This document shows, piece after piece, positions 17,901 to 28,418 of a stretch of DNA of 64,000 nucleotides (positions are counted from its first letter, which is position 1; each line of letters starts with the position of its first letter). The translations under genes and the position numbers were made by a program. The notes beneath the pieces were generated by a model, which saw nothing but the letters and a program-made list of their open reading frames with translations, was not told the origin of the DNA and searched no databases. Source of the stretch: Gimesia chilikensis (GTDB lineage: Bacteria > Planctomycetota > Planctomycetia > Planctomycetales > Planctomycetaceae); assembly GCF_008329715.1 (NCBI RefSeq), contig NZ_VTSR01000021.1, forward strand, positions 1 to 64,000, written 5' to 3'.

Positions 17901-17923
17901 AGTAAGAACAATCGCAGTTTCAT
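14921..17923 (-). CDS. Secreted dehydrogenase beta-propeller / HEAT / cytochrome c protein
   Basis: A 1000-aa exported protein of the same planctomycete group as the 1235-aa protein at 3620, but without the SGNH and discoidin parts. Start ATG 17921-17923 with AAAGGA upstream; the signal peptide opens MKLRLFLLLTILASGSLYVV. A beta-propeller (about 50-450) contains EDTNGDGKYD and NNDDVPDGDP loops, HEAT-like repeats span about 460-840, and a single haem-binding domain lies at about 880-1000 (CGKCH). The haem domain is followed by the EIGPDLTSF and NEIREGFETYLVV blocks typical of the family. Likely role: periplasmic substrate oxidation coupled to c-type cytochrome. The substrate is unknown. Confidence 0.87.
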   Translation of the reverse strand: MKLRLFLLLTILASGSLYVVSQAAPPTPPPNNTGGEFFSPADSLKQFTVPDDLKLEQVLAEPLVKQPIFLNFDERGRMWVINYLQYPYPEGLRILSKDKHHRAVYDKVPLPPPHGDKGDDQITIHEDTNGDGKYDKHSVFLDDLNIASSFVKGRGGVWVLNPPYLLFYPDKNNDDVPDGDPVVHLEGFGMEDTHSVVNSLRWGPDGWLYSSQGSTVSGKVKKPGQKDSEAIQTLGQLIWRYHPEKKIYEIFAEGGGNAFGVEIDDKGRLYSGHNGGNTRGFHYTQGSYYQKGFGKHGPLSNPYAFGYFQAMKHAKVPRFTHNFIIYEAETLPKKYWGHLFGIEPLQGRVVESAVTADGSSYQTEDLQRPVATTDKRFRPVDIKLGPDGAIYFCDMYEHQIAHGQHYSGQVEKGDGRIYRLTAKDARPLAPFDLGKKSSQELIAVLDHPNRWFRQQALRLFGDRKDASVIPALKQKLFETDGQSALEALWALNLSGGFDEAVAAKSLKHSDPFVRAWTIRLLCDDHRVSPEIGQQLIALALTEPHVQVRSQLASSSKRLPADPGLPIAFNLLTRSEDLDDVHIPLILWWSLEKRVNEDRDALLAYFAKPEVWQSPLVEKYILERIMRRFAATGSRNDLLVCAKLLELAPEKSHAEILMSGFETAMKGRSTASFPKELVAAMSKYGGQSISLGLRQGDKEAIQKALKIVADSKADNQKRLDLIQIFGEVKVPACVPVLLDIISNSSDLQMQIAAISALQQYPDDAIGKTVTALYPNMSDDLRSAAQTLLTIRKAWAKDFLQAIDAGKINKATVPVETARKMTVFSDDGISNLIQKHFGSIAGATTEQMQQQIAAHQKMLLASQAEPDRYAGEKLFQKHCGKCHKLFGDGGEIGPDLTSFKRDDVGRMLVNIVNPSNEIREGFETYLVVTDDGRVVNGFLADQDNNVIVIRSADGQSITVERDNIDEMLPQKKSLMPEGLLDKLSDQEIQDLFSYLRSSQPLP

Positions 17924-18212
17924 TGTTCCCGTTCCTTTGATTACAAATTTCGCGGATCCTGATTCACAGGGAATGAACAGGGCAGGAGTTCAGGTGAGAA
18001 GATTCCGGGATTTTTAAAGGAAATTCAGAATCTGACTATCAGTCTGAGGGGAGAACAGGCCAAAATCAAGTAAACCATGGTGATTCCCCGGGGATTCTCT
18101 GATTCTCACAGGGGAACGCCGGTCGTCATGCTTTCATTACGACGAATCTCCGAGTTTGTTGAATCGCGGTCCGTTCTTTTTTGAAAATCATTCGCACCAG
18201 GAACCTGCTGCC

Positions 18213-19139
18213 ATGCTGAAATCTGTTACATCGATACTGCTGTTGTGCCTGCTCCTCTGTGACACGCTCCCACTTTCTGGAGCAGAGCCGAAAGAATCCC
18301 ACCCGGTCCCCCGGACTGTAGCTCCCGGTGCCGAGTTAGAGGAAGAGTATGCTGCGAAAGCCTTCTTTGAGGGTCCCGTCTGGGATCCCGTGGGGAAGAA
18401 GTGGTACTTCACTTCGTTTGTGGACAAAGACACCAAGATCCTCCGTCTGGACGGGGAAGGGCAGGCGCGCATCTGGCTGGATAATACCAAAGGCATCAAT
18501 GGTACCTATCTCTCCAACGAGGGGAACATGCTGGGAGCGCAGGCCTACGGTCAGCATGTGATGAGCTACGGCTTTGGTGAGTCGGGGCCGAGTGAGACAA
18601 CCGTGATTGCCGCGAACCCGAAATGGAATCAGCCCAATGATGTCTGTCAGACTCCGAATGGAAATATCTATTTTACCGACCCGGATTTCAAGAACCGGAA
18701 AACGAGCGCTGTCTACGTCAGAACTACCGATGGTGCTGTGAAGAAAATCATTACCGAGATGCCGGTGCCGAACGGAATTATCGCGTCGAATGACGGCAAG
18801 ACTTTGTATGTCGGCGACAGTCATGAGAAATTGTGGCGGAGCTATCCCATTCTGGAAGACGGCACCGTGGGTGAGGGCAAAGTCTTTTTCAATCCTGAGA
18901 CCGCACGTCAGGATTCGCCCGACGGAATGAGCATCGATGCCGAAGGGAACCTGTATCTGTCAGGGCGGGGCGGTGTCTGGGTGGCGAGCCCTGAGGGGAA
19001 ATCGCTGGGACTGATTCCCGTGCCTGTCTTCTGTTCGAACGTCAGCTTCGGCGGCGTGGATGGCAAGACTTTGCTGCTGACCTGCTCCAACAAGGTTTAC
19101 AGCCTGAAAATGAAAGTACCCGGGGGCCAGTACCGCTGA
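18213..19139 (+). CDS. Secreted SMP-30/gluconolactonase-family protein
   Basis: A 308-aa beta-propeller of the SMP-30/gluconolactonase/LRE family. Start ATG 18213 with AGGA about 12 nt upstream and a signal peptide SVTSILLLCLLLCDTLPLSG. Family features: EGPVWDP near the N-terminus (metal-ligand Glu), WNQPNDVCQTPNGNIYFTDPDF (Asn and Asp ligands), VPNGI and SPDGMSIDAEGNLY. It is expected to hydrolyse a sugar lactone in the periplasm; the exact substrate is not readable. It is divergent from the dehydrogenase gene, which may supply the lactone (inference). Confidence 0.8.
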   Translation: MLKSVTSILLLCLLLCDTLPLSGAEPKESHPVPRTVAPGAELEEEYAAKAFFEGPVWDPVGKKWYFTSFVDKDTKILRLDGEGQARIWLDNTKGINGTYLSNEGNMLGAQAYGQHVMSYGFGESGPSETTVIAANPKWNQPNDVCQTPNGNIYFTDPDFKNRKTSAVYVRTTDGAVKKIITEMPVPNGIIASNDGKTLYVGDSHEKLWRSYPILEDGTVGEGKVFFNPETARQDSPDGMSIDAEGNLYLSGRGGVWVASPEGKSLGLIPVPVFCSNVSFGGVDGKTLLLTCSNKVYSLKMKVPGGQYR

Positions 19140-19151
19140 GTGTAAAACAAC

Positions 19152-19182
19152 ACAGGGTGCTGCCTGGTGAGACAGCACCCTG
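19152..19182. terminator. Bidirectional terminator between the SMP-30 gene and pilT
   Basis: A perfect 11-bp stem, ACAGGGTGCTG with CAGCACCCTGT, around a 9-nt loop between two converging genes. Confidence 0.75.
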
Positions 19183-19214
19183 TCGTCTGGTCTGATTTTT
19201 GATGCGGCCAGCGA

Positions 19215-20369
<1,155 letters not shown>

Positions 20370-20609
20370 TAACAAACTCCACTAATCTCATATTCGATTT
20401 CACTGCAAGAGCCTGCAGCATTGTTGACAGGAATGACTGTTCTGACATGTGGTCACGATTTCGGGCCAACAGGCCAAAATCTGTGGCTGCAGCAGAAGCC
20501 GCTATTACTATTTTGAAGACTCTCAAGGAACATGCAAGCTCCTTTTATCGTGATACCGGTAAATTTGTCACTCTGATAAGGCCACCGGTTGATCTGGAAC
20601 GACTGTCGG
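20370..20609. other. Intergenic region upstream of pilT
   Basis: About 240 nt between hisF and pilT, which are read in the same direction. No gene or clear hairpin was recognised. It probably carries the pilT promoter. Confidence 0.3.
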
Positions 20610-21404
20610 TTACGACCGCGTGAGTGAAACTTCGCTTTTGAAACGGATCGGAATTCCCCGCTCAGCCAGGTAGTGTTTGGTTTCGTCAACAGGATGGGTG
20701 CCATAATGGAAAATACTGGCAGCCAGCGCTGCACTGGCTTTCCCTTCGGTTAAGATTTGATATAAGTGTTCAGGGCAGCCGGCACCACCACTGGCGACGA
20801 CCGGAATGGAAACCGCTTCCGCGACGGCCTTGGTCATCGGTAAATCGTAGCCGTCTTTCGTGCCATCTGCGTCCATCGATGTGAGGACGATTTCCCCCGC
20901 ACCCAGTTCTTCAACGCGTCTGGCCCACTCGATCGCTTCCAGTCCGGTGGGAACCCGTCCGCCGTTAACGTGTACTTCCCAGAATTCCTTTCCATCTTTC
21001 TCTACCCGCTTGGGATCGATATTCACCACGATACACTGGCTGCCGAATCGCAGGGCCGCCTCGCGGATCAGGTCCGGATTTTTCACAGCTGAAGAATTGA
21101 TGGAAACCTTGTCACAGCCCGCATTCAGCAGGGCGCGAATGTCTTCCAGCGTGCGGATGCCCCCGCCGACGGTGAGTGGCATGAAGATGACTTCGGACGT
21201 GCGACGCACGATATCCAGGATGATGTCACGTTCTTCATGGCTGGCAGTAATATCCAGGAAGACCAGTTCGTCGGCCCCCTGTTCTTCGTAGCGGGCAGCA
21301 ACCTCGACCGGATCGCCGGCGTCCTGCAGATTAACGAAGTTGACCCCTTTGACGACCCGTCCCGCATGCACATCGAGACACGGAATAATGCGTTTAGCCA
21401 GCAT
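20610..21404 (-). CDS. hisF: Imidazole glycerol phosphate synthase cyclase subunit
   Basis: A 264-aa TIM-barrel enzyme of histidine synthesis. It joins with HisH to turn PRFAR and ammonia into imidazole glycerol phosphate and AICAR. N-terminal phosphate and catalytic motifs are present ([18 protein letters not shown] with the catalytic Asp), as are [31 protein letters not shown] with the second catalytic Asp, and [11 protein letters not shown] at 21402-21404 with CCAGG upstream. No other his gene is in the window, so the pathway genes are scattered. Confidence 0.95.
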   Translation of the reverse strand: MLAKRIIPCLDVHAGRVVKGVNFVNLQDAGDPVEVAARYEEQGADELVFLDITASHEERDIILDIVRRTSEVIFMPLTVGGGIRTLEDIRALLNAGCDKVSINSSAVKNPDLIREAALRFGSQCIVVNIDPKRVEKDGKEFWEVHVNGGRVPTGLEAIEWARRVEELGAGEIVLTSMDADGTKDGYDLPMTKAVAEAVSIPVVASGGAGCPEHLYQILTEGKASAALAASIFHYGTHPVDETKHYLAERGIPIRFKSEVSLTRS

Positions 21405-21920
21405 GAAATTACCTGGAATGATTCAGACAGTTGTGGTGGGAACTGACAGGTTTTGTTCCCGTTGCATTGTAGATTAAACGACTGTGCCCCGTTTCGGTAG
21501 CCTGCAGAAGCGAATAAGCCACTGACTCTCCAGTATCAGTTCTTTCTGAAACTGTCATCTCAGTGTTAAGGGTGGTGCTGATTCTCTGTCTTTATCCCAC
21601 TCGTACGCTTTCGAGTAATCGCTGTTTCACGCCACGATAGCAGCAGATTTTCTAAACATACTATACAAACGACGGTTATCTGAATTTGTATAGATAAGAG
21701 ATTGACAGGCTGAGTTCACGGTCTCTAAACTAAAACTTATTAATCATTTGTATATTAATGTACTGATGATTGATGTTGTCGTTCGGCGCTGCGGCAGTAT
21801 GCCCCCGCGACTTCCTTTCATGAGATCTTTCGATCCGAAGCCGGGGCCTGGTGAATTCAATCAGGTCTCAGTTGTTCGACCGTCCTTTCATTTTCTTTAT
21901 CTAAAAAAAGGAGCAAAGAC
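21405..21920. other. AT-rich intergenic region upstream of the DUF1559 array
   Basis: About 515 nt without a gene. It holds a candidate promoter (21702-21731) and a long AT-rich leader before the first DUF1559 gene, suggesting regulation in the untranslated region. No known riboswitch was recognised. Confidence 0.35.
21702..21731 (+). promoter_or_regulatory. Candidate sigma-70-like promoter for the first DUF1559 gene
   Basis: TTGACA at 21702-21707 is followed after 18 nt by TAAACT at 21726-21731, giving four of six matches to the -10 consensus. The implied leader is about 180 nt. Found by eye only. Confidence 0.3.
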
Positions 21921-22979
21921 ATGAGACGTCATCAATGGCAGAGACGAGGTTTTACCCTGATTGAGTTGCTGGTGGTAATTGCCATCATCGCGATCCTGAT
22001 TGCCCTGTTGCTACCGGCAGTCCAGCAGGCGCGCGAGGCGGCACGCAGAAGCACCTGTAAAAATAATCTAAAGCAGATGGGCCTGGCACTCCATAATTAT
22101 CATGAAGCCTTTGGTTGTTTTCCTCCGGGACAGATTCGCGGCTGGAATGGTACTGTCGAACTGGGAAGCGGTGCTTCCTGGGGGGCCTTGATTCTTCCCT
22201 ACATGGATCAGGCACCGCTGTACAACAAACTCAATTTTAACATCGGAATCTATGAGGGAACCAACAAAACCGCGATCAACGCTGTTTCTGGTTTAAGTAT
22301 TGTGCTCTGTCCCAGTGATACCGACCGGGCTCCGACACGCAGTATTCACTCTTCGAGTACGCCCAACTATATGAGCTCAATTCCGAGCACCAGTTATTTC
22401 GGCAGCATCGGCGGTTTCCAGAACGGAGACAGTACAGATCCCCGGCTTTCCGGTGGCTTTTTCACCTATGATCGGGCACGGCCCACCAAGATCGCCTCCA
22501 TCAGCGATGGGACCTCGAACACCATTGCTGTGGGTGAAAAGTCTTACCAGGTCTGGACCGGTGGCTCGTGGCTGGGCGTGCAACACAATACCTATCAGAC
22601 TTCCAGCCCGGGGAATGATACCGCCTGCTGCCAGGACTGGTACCTGGGAGCGGGGATCTATCCGATGACCAACCAGCTCACTCCCGGTCTGGGCAGCCCG
22701 AACTGGCGGTATGGCAGTGTGCATACGGGCGGCGCGCATTTCCTGATGGCTGATGGAGCCGTCCGGTTCATTTCCGAAAACATTCAGCACATCGTTTCCA
22801 CCCGCAGCGCTTCTACCTGTGCCACGAATAACTGTGGCTGTGAATGGAGCAATGACGCCAACGCTTGCGCGCCAGGTGCTCCAGGGGGCTGGAATGACAA
22901 AGCTTATCTCGGTAATCACTTTGGCATCTATCAGCGGCTGCATCACAGAAATGATGGATTGACCCTCGGCGATTTTTAA
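21921..22979 (+). CDS. DUF1559 pseudopilin-like protein (unit A)
   Basis: A 352-aa exported protein. The N-terminus has a basic leader followed by [15 protein letters not shown], a class III prepilin cleavage and assembly helix with Glu at +5. The conserved block [19 protein letters not shown] follows. The body is a beta-rich DUF1559 domain, and the C-terminus has the H[20 protein letters not shown] motif. ATG 21921 is preceded by AAAAAGGAGC. It differs from units B-D in carrying several cysteines near the end (TCATNNCGC). A 56-aa lipoprotein gene follows 47 nt later. Members of this family are very numerous in planctomycetes; they probably form or decorate surface fibres, but this is not proven. 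Confidence 0.88.
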   Translation: MRRHQWQRRGFTLIELLVVIAIIAILIALLLPAVQQAREAARRSTCKNNLKQMGLALHNYHEAFGCFPPGQIRGWNGTVELGSGASWGALILPYMDQAPLYNKLNFNIGIYEGTNKTAINAVSGLSIVLCPSDTDRAPTRSIHSSSTPNYMSSIPSTSYFGSIGGFQNGDSTDPRLSGGFFTYDRARPTKIASISDGTSNTIAVGEKSYQVWTGGSWLGVQHNTYQTSSPGNDTACCQDWYLGAGIYPMTNQLTPGLGSPNWRYGSVHTGGAHFLMADGAVRFISENIQHIVSTRSASTCATNNCGCEWSNDANACAPGAPGGWNDKAYLGNHFGIYQRLHHRNDGLTLGDF

Positions 22980-23026
22980 TCAGGAACTGACTAAAACGAG
23001 GAGTACCTGTTTCGAAAGGAGAAACC

Positions 23027-23197
23027 ATGCATCTGAAAAAAATCAAACGCAGCTGGAATCTGATTCCCCTGAGTCTGTTCTGTCTCTGTCTGTCGCTTTC
23101 AGCGTGTGCCGACAAAACGACTGCCGAATACACCCAGCCTGATCCCGGACTGAATGCTGAAGAGTCCAGCGCCCAGATGGATCAGGGGGGCAAATAG
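23027..23197 (+). CDS. Small lipoprotein (56 aa) after DUF1559 unit A
   Basis: A very short gene starting at ATG 23027 with AAAGGAG 7 nt upstream. The product has a basic start (MHLKKIKRSW), a hydrophobic stretch and a lipobox LSAC, so the mature lipoprotein would begin at Cys 26 and have about 31 residues, ending DQGGK. No domain is recognised. Its position straight after the pseudopilin gene matches the other DUF1559-lipoprotein pairs in this array. Confidence 0.65.
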   Translation: MHLKKIKRSWNLIPLSLFCLCLSLSACADKTTAEYTQPDPGLNAEESSAQMDQGGK

Positions 23198-23836
23198 CAG
23201 ACTTCGATCCTCGGAGCGTATCCGTTTTGCAGCAGATTCCGGAATGGCTCCTACAGTTAGCATGACGATTTGTCGGGGAGAGTGAGATGATCATTTCACT
23301 CTCCCCGCTGCTTTACCACCACAGACTCTCTGACCTCCATGCTGGTGATGTCATTCGCCACACACCCTCTCTCGATCTGTCGTCTTTGTTCTCTCAGCGC
23401 AGACAAACTTTTCCGGCTGCAGCGATCAGGTGTTTTGTCATACCAGATCGAACGCGCAGTGGTCAGCGTTAATTAGTATTCCATTCTAATTACCAAGATA
23501 ATGCGCTGATCGGGATTGACTCCCTTTCCATTCAGGGTAACCTGAAAGTAATTCGAATCTCAGATGACTGGTGAATAGTTGATTCGAAGACCATCCATAA
23601 CCCACCTTCGGGGCGCTCCTGAACTGTCGTTTCCACATAACACAGGACCGATTCCCTGACTACTGATTCCTCCATTACGCATTGCAAGCTTTTCCCCTGC
23701 GCTGAAATGAAATGCCTGCACTGACCGCCCCAGAAACGAGTCACCCTATGCTGCATAACGCTCCTGGCAAAAGCTTGATTTTTGTCTGGCTGCGACTTCA
23801 TACCATTTCTTGATAGATCCGAGACTGGAGACCGAC
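23198..23836. other. Intergenic region between units A and B
   Basis: About 640 nt. It contains the hairpin at 23274-23307 and otherwise no protein-like frame or RNA gene that I recognise. Confidence 0.4.
23274..23307 (+). terminator. Strong hairpin ending DUF1559 unit A
   Basis: A 12-bp stem, CGGGGAGAGTGA with TCACTCTCCCCG, around a 10-nt loop, 76 nt after the small lipoprotein stop. No U tract follows, so the terminator call rests on the stem and position. Confidence 0.5.
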
Positions 23837-24820
23837 ATGAAACATCGCACAACCTTGCGCGGTTTTACTCTGATTGAACTTTTGGTGGTGATTGCCATCA
23901 TCGCGATTCTGATTGCCTTGTTACTCCCCGCTGTTCAACAGGCCCGGGAAGCAGCCCGTCGCTCTACCTGTAAAAATAACCTGAAGCAGATCGGACTGGC
24001 TCTGCATAACTATCACGACACTCACCAGCTCTTCCCGTATGCAACCGCGAACCCCGGTAACTGTATTCCGGCAGACTCGAATGCCACGATCACCAATCAT
24101 ACCGGCTGGCTCTACCTGCTCCCTTTCATGGATCAGGCAAACCTCTACAACCAGTTCAATTTCAGTGCGGCGACCGGGCAGCATAACAAAACTTCGAATA
24201 CGCTGGCCGGCGGTAGCTCTATCACCACCGGGAATGCCCAGCTGGGAACGAACGTCATTCCAATTCTGCTCTGTCCCTCTGACGATGGCGGCTCAACCTA
24301 CCCGGGAGCCGATACGAATTACGGCACCGGCGTAGCCAACTCGGCCCGCACCAGTTACGGGTTCAGTGTGACCACTGGTGAGTACTGGGGGGGCAGCTGT
24401 ACCTACTGGGTAAATGAAAGCAAAACCAACCGCACCATGTTTGGTGCGAATTCGAAGTGCAAAATCCGCGATATCAAAGATGGAACCAGCAACACCGTTG
24501 CCGTTGCCGAGACGACCCTGGATGTCGATGACGGCGAGTGTCAGATCTGGGCTGCCTCTTCACATGTGGGGATGGGGGTCATGCTGAAAGCAAGTCGGGG
24601 CATCAATGAATTCCGCTGCTGCACCTGGCGAACTCCTCCCAATGCTCAGTTTCAACCAGGACGCCTGGGAGAATGGGGAGAGCCCGGCAGTACTCATACC
24701 GGTGGAATGCACGTTCTGCTGGCGGATGGCGCAGTTCGGTTTATCAGCGAAAATATCGATACCAACACGCGCCTCAATCTGGCCAATATCTCCGATGGGA
24801 ATCCCCTGGGAGAATTTTAA
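23837..24820 (+). CDS. DUF1559 pseudopilin-like protein (unit B)
   Basis: A 327-aa member of the DUF1559 family, opening [19 protein letters not shown] 23837 has GGAG 6 nt upstream. After the prepilin helix come [19 protein letters not shown] and the DUF1559 beta domain with [19 protein letters not shown]. It closes with [21 protein letters not shown] and ends NPLGEF. It is the close tandem relative of unit C: long blocks such as [13 protein letters not shown] and [10 protein letters not shown] are shared. Unlike the other units, no lipoprotein gene follows it; a hairpin and unit C come next. Confidence 0.88.
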   Translation: MKHRTTLRGFTLIELLVVIAIIAILIALLLPAVQQAREAARRSTCKNNLKQIGLALHNYHDTHQLFPYATANPGNCIPADSNATITNHTGWLYLLPFMDQANLYNQFNFSAATGQHNKTSNTLAGGSSITTGNAQLGTNVIPILLCPSDDGGSTYPGADTNYGTGVANSARTSYGFSVTTGEYWGGSCTYWVNESKTNRTMFGANSKCKIRDIKDGTSNTVAVAETTLDVDDGECQIWAASSHVGMGVMLKASRGINEFRCCTWRTPPNAQFQPGRLGEWGEPGSTHTGGMHVLLADGAVRFISENIDTNTRLNLANISDGNPLGEF

Positions 24821-25157
24821 GAGTGATTTCAGCTGATTTCGACGGGCCGGTTGATTCAACTCCGGCCCGTCGTGATACATAGACCTATTTGCATGTGTTC
24901 GCATTTCTGACGCGGGTCCCACTATTCTGGTTGACAGGGAATTCTCCCGGACTTAATAATTAATAAATCTAAATATCAAAAGGTGTTTCCTTTACTCGTA
25001 ATTAATCGAGATTTTTAAGTCTCCTTTATTTTTATTCGCAACATCAACACCTGACGAGTGTTTATTTAATTGTCTTTTTCAATTCGATTCCGAATTGAAG
25101 TCATCTCAATTAGTCGTTTTTTACCGTTCCTTTCTCTTATTTAACTGGAGACACCCT
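24821..25157. other. AT-rich intergenic region between units B and C
   Basis: About 340 nt containing the hairpin at 24840-24872 and then a strongly AT-rich block (24950-25100) likely to hold the unit C promoter. No gene seen. Confidence 0.4.
24840..24872 (+). terminator. Hairpin after DUF1559 unit B
   Basis: An 11-bp GC-rich stem, CGACGGGCCGG with CCGGCCCGTCG, around an 11-nt loop, 20 nt after the unit B stop. No long U tract follows. Confidence 0.65.
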
Positions 25158-26144
25158 ATGCGACAGAAATTATTCCGGCGGGGCTTCACCTTGATCGAAC
25201 TGCTGGTGGTGATTGCCATCATCGCGATCCTGATTGCCCTGCTCTTGCCCGCGGTTCAGCAGGCGCGTGAAGCAGCCCGTAGATCTACGTGCAAGAACAA
25301 TCTGAAACAGATTGGTCTGGCACTGCACAACTACCACGACACTCACCGCTTGTTTCCTTATGCGACATCAAACCCCGGGACCTGTGATGCCGGTACAGGC
25401 ACATTGATCACGAACCATACCGGCTGGCTTTACCTGCTACCCTTCATGGATCAGGCAAACCTCTACAACCAGTACAATTTCAGTGCTGCCAGCGGTGATC
25501 GAAAAGACTCCGGAAACAGCCCACAACCCCTGGCTGGGGGAGGCGCTGTGGCCAGCGGTAACGCTGTTTTGGGAACGAACATCATTCCGATTCTGATCTG
25601 CCCTTCCGATGATGGTGGAGCAGTCTATGCTCCAGCAAGTTCATCCTATGGAACAGGAGCTGCTAACTCAGCCCGCACAAGCTATGGATTCAGTGTCACT
25701 AACGCACATGACACGGGCGCGTGCAACATGTGGACTCTGGAAGGCAAGACAACGCGTGCCATGTTCGGGATTAACTCGAACTGCCAGATCCGCGATATTA
25801 AGGATGGTACCAGTAACACAATTGCTGTCGCTGAAACGACCCTGGATGTCGATGACGGCGAATGCCAGTCCTGGGCTGCTGCTTCACACGTGGGGTTGGG
25901 AACGAATTTCAAGTCGAGCCGGGGTATTAATGAATTCCGTTGCTGCACCTGGAGAACTCCGCCTATGCAACAGTTTCAGCCTGGCCGCCTTGGTGAATGG
26001 GGTGATCCCGGCAGTACTCATACAGGTGGGATGCATGTCCTGATGGGCGACGGTGCTGTTCGATTCGTCAGCGAAAACATCGACACGACAACCCGTAATA
26101 ATCTGGCGAATATCTCTGACGGAAACGTTCTGGGAGAGTTCTAA
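25158..26144 (+). CDS. DUF1559 pseudopilin-like protein (unit C)
   Basis: A 328-aa DUF1559 protein starting at ATG 25158 with TGGAG upstream; it opens [16 protein letters not shown]. Same plan as unit B, with high similarity over the last 120 residues ([48 protein letters not shown]). The variable middle (about 100-180) carries different insertions, including [18 protein letters not shown]. It is followed by a 14-bp hairpin and then by a 152-aa lipoprotein gene. Confidence 0.88.
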   Translation: MRQKLFRRGFTLIELLVVIAIIAILIALLLPAVQQAREAARRSTCKNNLKQIGLALHNYHDTHRLFPYATSNPGTCDAGTGTLITNHTGWLYLLPFMDQANLYNQYNFSAASGDRKDSGNSPQPLAGGGAVASGNAVLGTNIIPILICPSDDGGAVYAPASSSYGTGAANSARTSYGFSVTNAHDTGACNMWTLEGKTTRAMFGINSNCQIRDIKDGTSNTIAVAETTLDVDDGECQSWAAASHVGLGTNFKSSRGINEFRCCTWRTPPMQQFQPGRLGEWGDPGSTHTGGMHVLMGDGAVRFVSENIDTTTRNNLANISDGNVLGEF

Positions 26145-26171
26145 TTATACATTCCAGAGTCAGATCTGGTT

Positions 26172-26206
26172 GTTCTCCTTCGTCCTGCAACCGGATGGAG
26201 GAGAAC
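26172..26206 (+). terminator. Hairpin between DUF1559 unit C and its lipoprotein gene
   Basis: A 14-bp stem, GTTCTCCTTCGTCC with GGATGGAGGAGAAC (two G-T pairs), around a 7-nt loop, 27 nt after the stop codon. It may be a partial terminator or an RNA-stabilising end that makes pseudopilin mRNA more abundant than lipoprotein mRNA. Confidence 0.6.
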
Positions 26207-26316
26207 TGTCTATTTCTCCCTTTCCAGGGTGGAATCAGATGGGCTGGATCTGAAGAAGCAGTGTGACTGAGTAACCAACGATGAATTCCCATCTGACAAG
26301 ATTGAAAGAAAGATGC

Positions 26317-26775
26317 ATGTTGAAATTGAATAGACAGATTGCCGTTCTGCTGATGACTGTCGGCTTACTGAGTGGTTGTGGTGGTCACACTTCAGAAGTC
26401 CCTGATAACCTTGTTCCTGTTACAGGTACCGTGAAACTAGATGGCGAGCCGAAGGCGAATATTACCGTTATCTTCAACCCGGGAAAGAAGACCTCTGGAA
26501 CGGGTGGGTACGGTGTTACTGATAAAGATGGTAAGTACACGCTGACTCATCGCAGCAATAAGCCTGGAGTAGAACCGGGAGAGTATGTTGTCACTTTCTC
26601 TATGATGGGTCTGCCCGACGGAAGTCCGATTCCTGAAGGGAAAGATGCCGCCGATGTGGGGGCAGTGCAGTTACTGCCCGAGAAGTACACGAATCCTAAT
26701 CGTGAAATGAATCTGACCATCGCTACGGTGGCAGCGCCCTCCGCAACTCTGGATTACGAAATTAAATCAAAATAA
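26317..26775 (+). CDS. Lipoprotein with carboxypeptidase-regulatory-like domain (unit C)
   Basis: A 152-aa lipoprotein. ATG 26317 is preferred over ATG 26281 because it starts a normal signal peptide (MLKLNRQIAVLLMTVG) ending in the lipobox LSGC. The mature part is one immunoglobulin-like, carboxypeptidase-regulatory-type beta domain: VPVTGTVKLDGEPKANITVIF, GVTDKDGKYTL, then EPGEYVVTFS. A conserved tail reads ADVGAVQLLPEKYTNP and is shared with the lipoprotein of unit D. It is probably anchored in a membrane facing the surface fibre made by unit C; this link is an inference from gene order. Confidence 0.75.
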   Translation: MLKLNRQIAVLLMTVGLLSGCGGHTSEVPDNLVPVTGTVKLDGEPKANITVIFNPGKKTSGTGGYGVTDKDGKYTLTHRSNKPGVEPGEYVVTFSMMGLPDGSPIPEGKDAADVGAVQLLPEKYTNPNREMNLTIATVAAPSATLDYEIKSK

Positions 26776-26842
26776 AGTTCGCAATCAGAAATGCTTCAGT
26801 CCCGAACGATCTGGAGCAAGTTTACATCAACAATGAATTTCA

Positions 26843-26871
26843 GGGAGGTTGGTTCCAACCTCCCATTTTTT
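26843..26871 (+). terminator. Rho-independent terminator ending unit C
   Basis: A perfect 10-bp stem, GGGAGGTTGG with CCAACCTCCC, and a 2-nt loop, followed by ATTTTTT. Confidence 0.85.
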
Positions 26872-27036
26872 ATGGCTTTAGAGAATCATTCCTGTGCACC
26901 TGCCTGCGTTATCGCCTGGGGTACTGGTTGTTCTATATATGAGCAGGTAAGACTGGTTGACTTTGAGTGCAGAGGAATGCGTTTCACACTTATGTCACCG
27001 AAATGTCGAAAAAGTTAACGAACCTCAGAAAAATGA

Positions 27037-27066
27037 TTGACATATTGAAAGCCCCAATAACATAAT
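27037..27066 (+). promoter_or_regulatory. Candidate sigma-70-like promoter of DUF1559 unit D
   Basis: TTGACA at 27037-27042, then 18 nt, then CATAAT at 27061-27066 (five of six -10 matches). It would give a leader of about 275 nt. Found by eye. Confidence 0.4.
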
Positions 27067-27348
27067 AAGAATTATTAATCATCTCTTCATATCTAGTTTC
27101 AGAGATGAAATTCCCTTCTGACTTTAAAATCGTCTAATCATAAATTCGTTTTGTGTTGTTTCAGTATTCACTAAGTTCTTAGTGTCGGCACATACAATTT
27201 CATGCTGTGTGATTGTTGATTCATCGTTCTTTTCAGCTTCAATTTCATGTCCAGAATCAGTTAGACAATTGCGCATTTTAAAATCTGTTTGAGCCCGCAC
27301 TTAAGCGTATTTATACCTCATTTCTTTTCTTTTTTCCGGAGGTGGAAA

Positions 27349-28353
27349 ATGCTGCAGCTCAAAAGAAGGCGTGCGTTCACACTGATCGAATTGCTGGTCG
27401 TCATCGCGATTATCGCAATTCTGATCGCTCTCTTGTTACCTGCCGTTCAGCAGGCCCGTGAAGCAGCCCGTCGCTCGACTTGTAAAAACAATCTGAAGCA
27501 GATTGGACTGGCCCTGCACAACTATCATGATGCACACAAGGTATTCCCATATTCCGTGTCGCATCCGCATAGTATTACATCAGGATCCGCCAGTACTCCA
27601 TTTGGCCTGAATCACCGTGGATGGTTGATGCTGTTGCCTTACATTGATCAGGCAAACCTCTACAACCAGTTTAACTTCAGCCTGGCAGCCAGTACCGGGG
27701 CTCCGTCTGCGAAGCCTGTGCCTGGTAATCTTCTGCCTGGGGCAGCCGGTAATGCGAACGATCAGGTGATCTCCAAGATCATTCCTGCGTTCATGTGTCC
27801 TTCCGATGACAATGACACGCACTACCGTTCTACGACCAGTCCGCACTACGCAATCGCTCCTGGTAGCTCCAGCGAGTATGGCGCGTACACGAACTACGAT
27901 TTCAGCACGACTCGTACATCCAGTTCCGCCAGCAACTGGCTGCTGGAAGGTCGTACGACCCGCCGGATGTTTGGTATCAACGCCTGTAGTCAGATTCGTG
28001 ATGTTAAAGACGGTATGAGTAACACAGTGGCCGTCGCTGAGACTCTCCGCTGGACCTACAACGGTGTTTCTCAGACCTGGGGGCATGCGAAGTGGGTGGG
28101 CCATGGTGTCGACCTGACTTACTCACGTGGTATTAACTGGTGGCCCTGCTGCTCCTGGGACTCTCCCCCATTCGCTCGTCCTACCGGACCTGGTCGTCTG
28201 GGTGACTGGTCTACCGTGGGCAGTCTGCACACCGGTGGTGCTCATGTACTGATGGGTGATGGAGCCGTTCGTTTTATCAGCGAAAACATCGACGCCACAA
28301 CTCGTAACAATCTGGCTTACATCGCCGATGGTAATCCAATTGGAGAATTCTAA
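27349..28353 (+). CDS. DUF1559 pseudopilin-like protein (unit D)
   Basis: A 334-aa DUF1559 protein, start ATG 27349 with a strong GGAGGTGG site. It opens [16 protein letters not shown], so the residue before the cleavage point is Ala instead of the usual Gly. The remainder of the prepilin helix and [19 protein letters not shown] are intact. The middle differs from B and C (serine/glycine-rich, about 95-190), and the C-terminus keeps [21 protein letters not shown]. Followed by a hairpin and a 148-aa lipoprotein gene. Confidence 0.88.
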   Translation: MLQLKRRRAFTLIELLVVIAIIAILIALLLPAVQQAREAARRSTCKNNLKQIGLALHNYHDAHKVFPYSVSHPHSITSGSASTPFGLNHRGWLMLLPYIDQANLYNQFNFSLAASTGAPSAKPVPGNLLPGAAGNANDQVISKIIPAFMCPSDDNDTHYRSTTSPHYAIAPGSSSEYGAYTNYDFSTTRTSSSASNWLLEGRTTRRMFGINACSQIRDVKDGMSNTVAVAETLRWTYNGVSQTWGHAKWVGHGVDLTYSRGINWWPCCSWDSPPFARPTGPGRLGDWSTVGSLHTGGAHVLMGDGAVRFISENIDATTRNNLAYIADGNPIGEF

Positions 28354-28387
28354 TCTCCTCTCGGCTTTGTAGATGAGATATCTGCAA

Positions 28388-28418
28388 GACCACGGGTGAC
28401 GTGATTGCACCCGTGGTC
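28388..28418 (+). terminator. Hairpin between DUF1559 unit D and its lipoprotein gene
   Basis: A perfect 11-bp stem, GACCACGGGTG with CACCCGTGGTC, followed by TCTTTCT, 34 nt after the pseudopilin stop and 70 nt before the lipoprotein start. It is likely a partial terminator. Confidence 0.7.

Larger units (their letters stand above)
26776..27348. other. AT-rich intergenic region between units C and D
   Basis: About 570 nt. It contains the terminator at 26843-26871, a candidate promoter at 27037-27066 and a long AT-rich leader (27060-27330). No gene recognised. Confidence 0.4.

Noticed and set aside
23287-23472. A 61-codon frame after the small lipoprotein
   Set aside because: It starts inside the unit A hairpin and has no signal peptide or domain.
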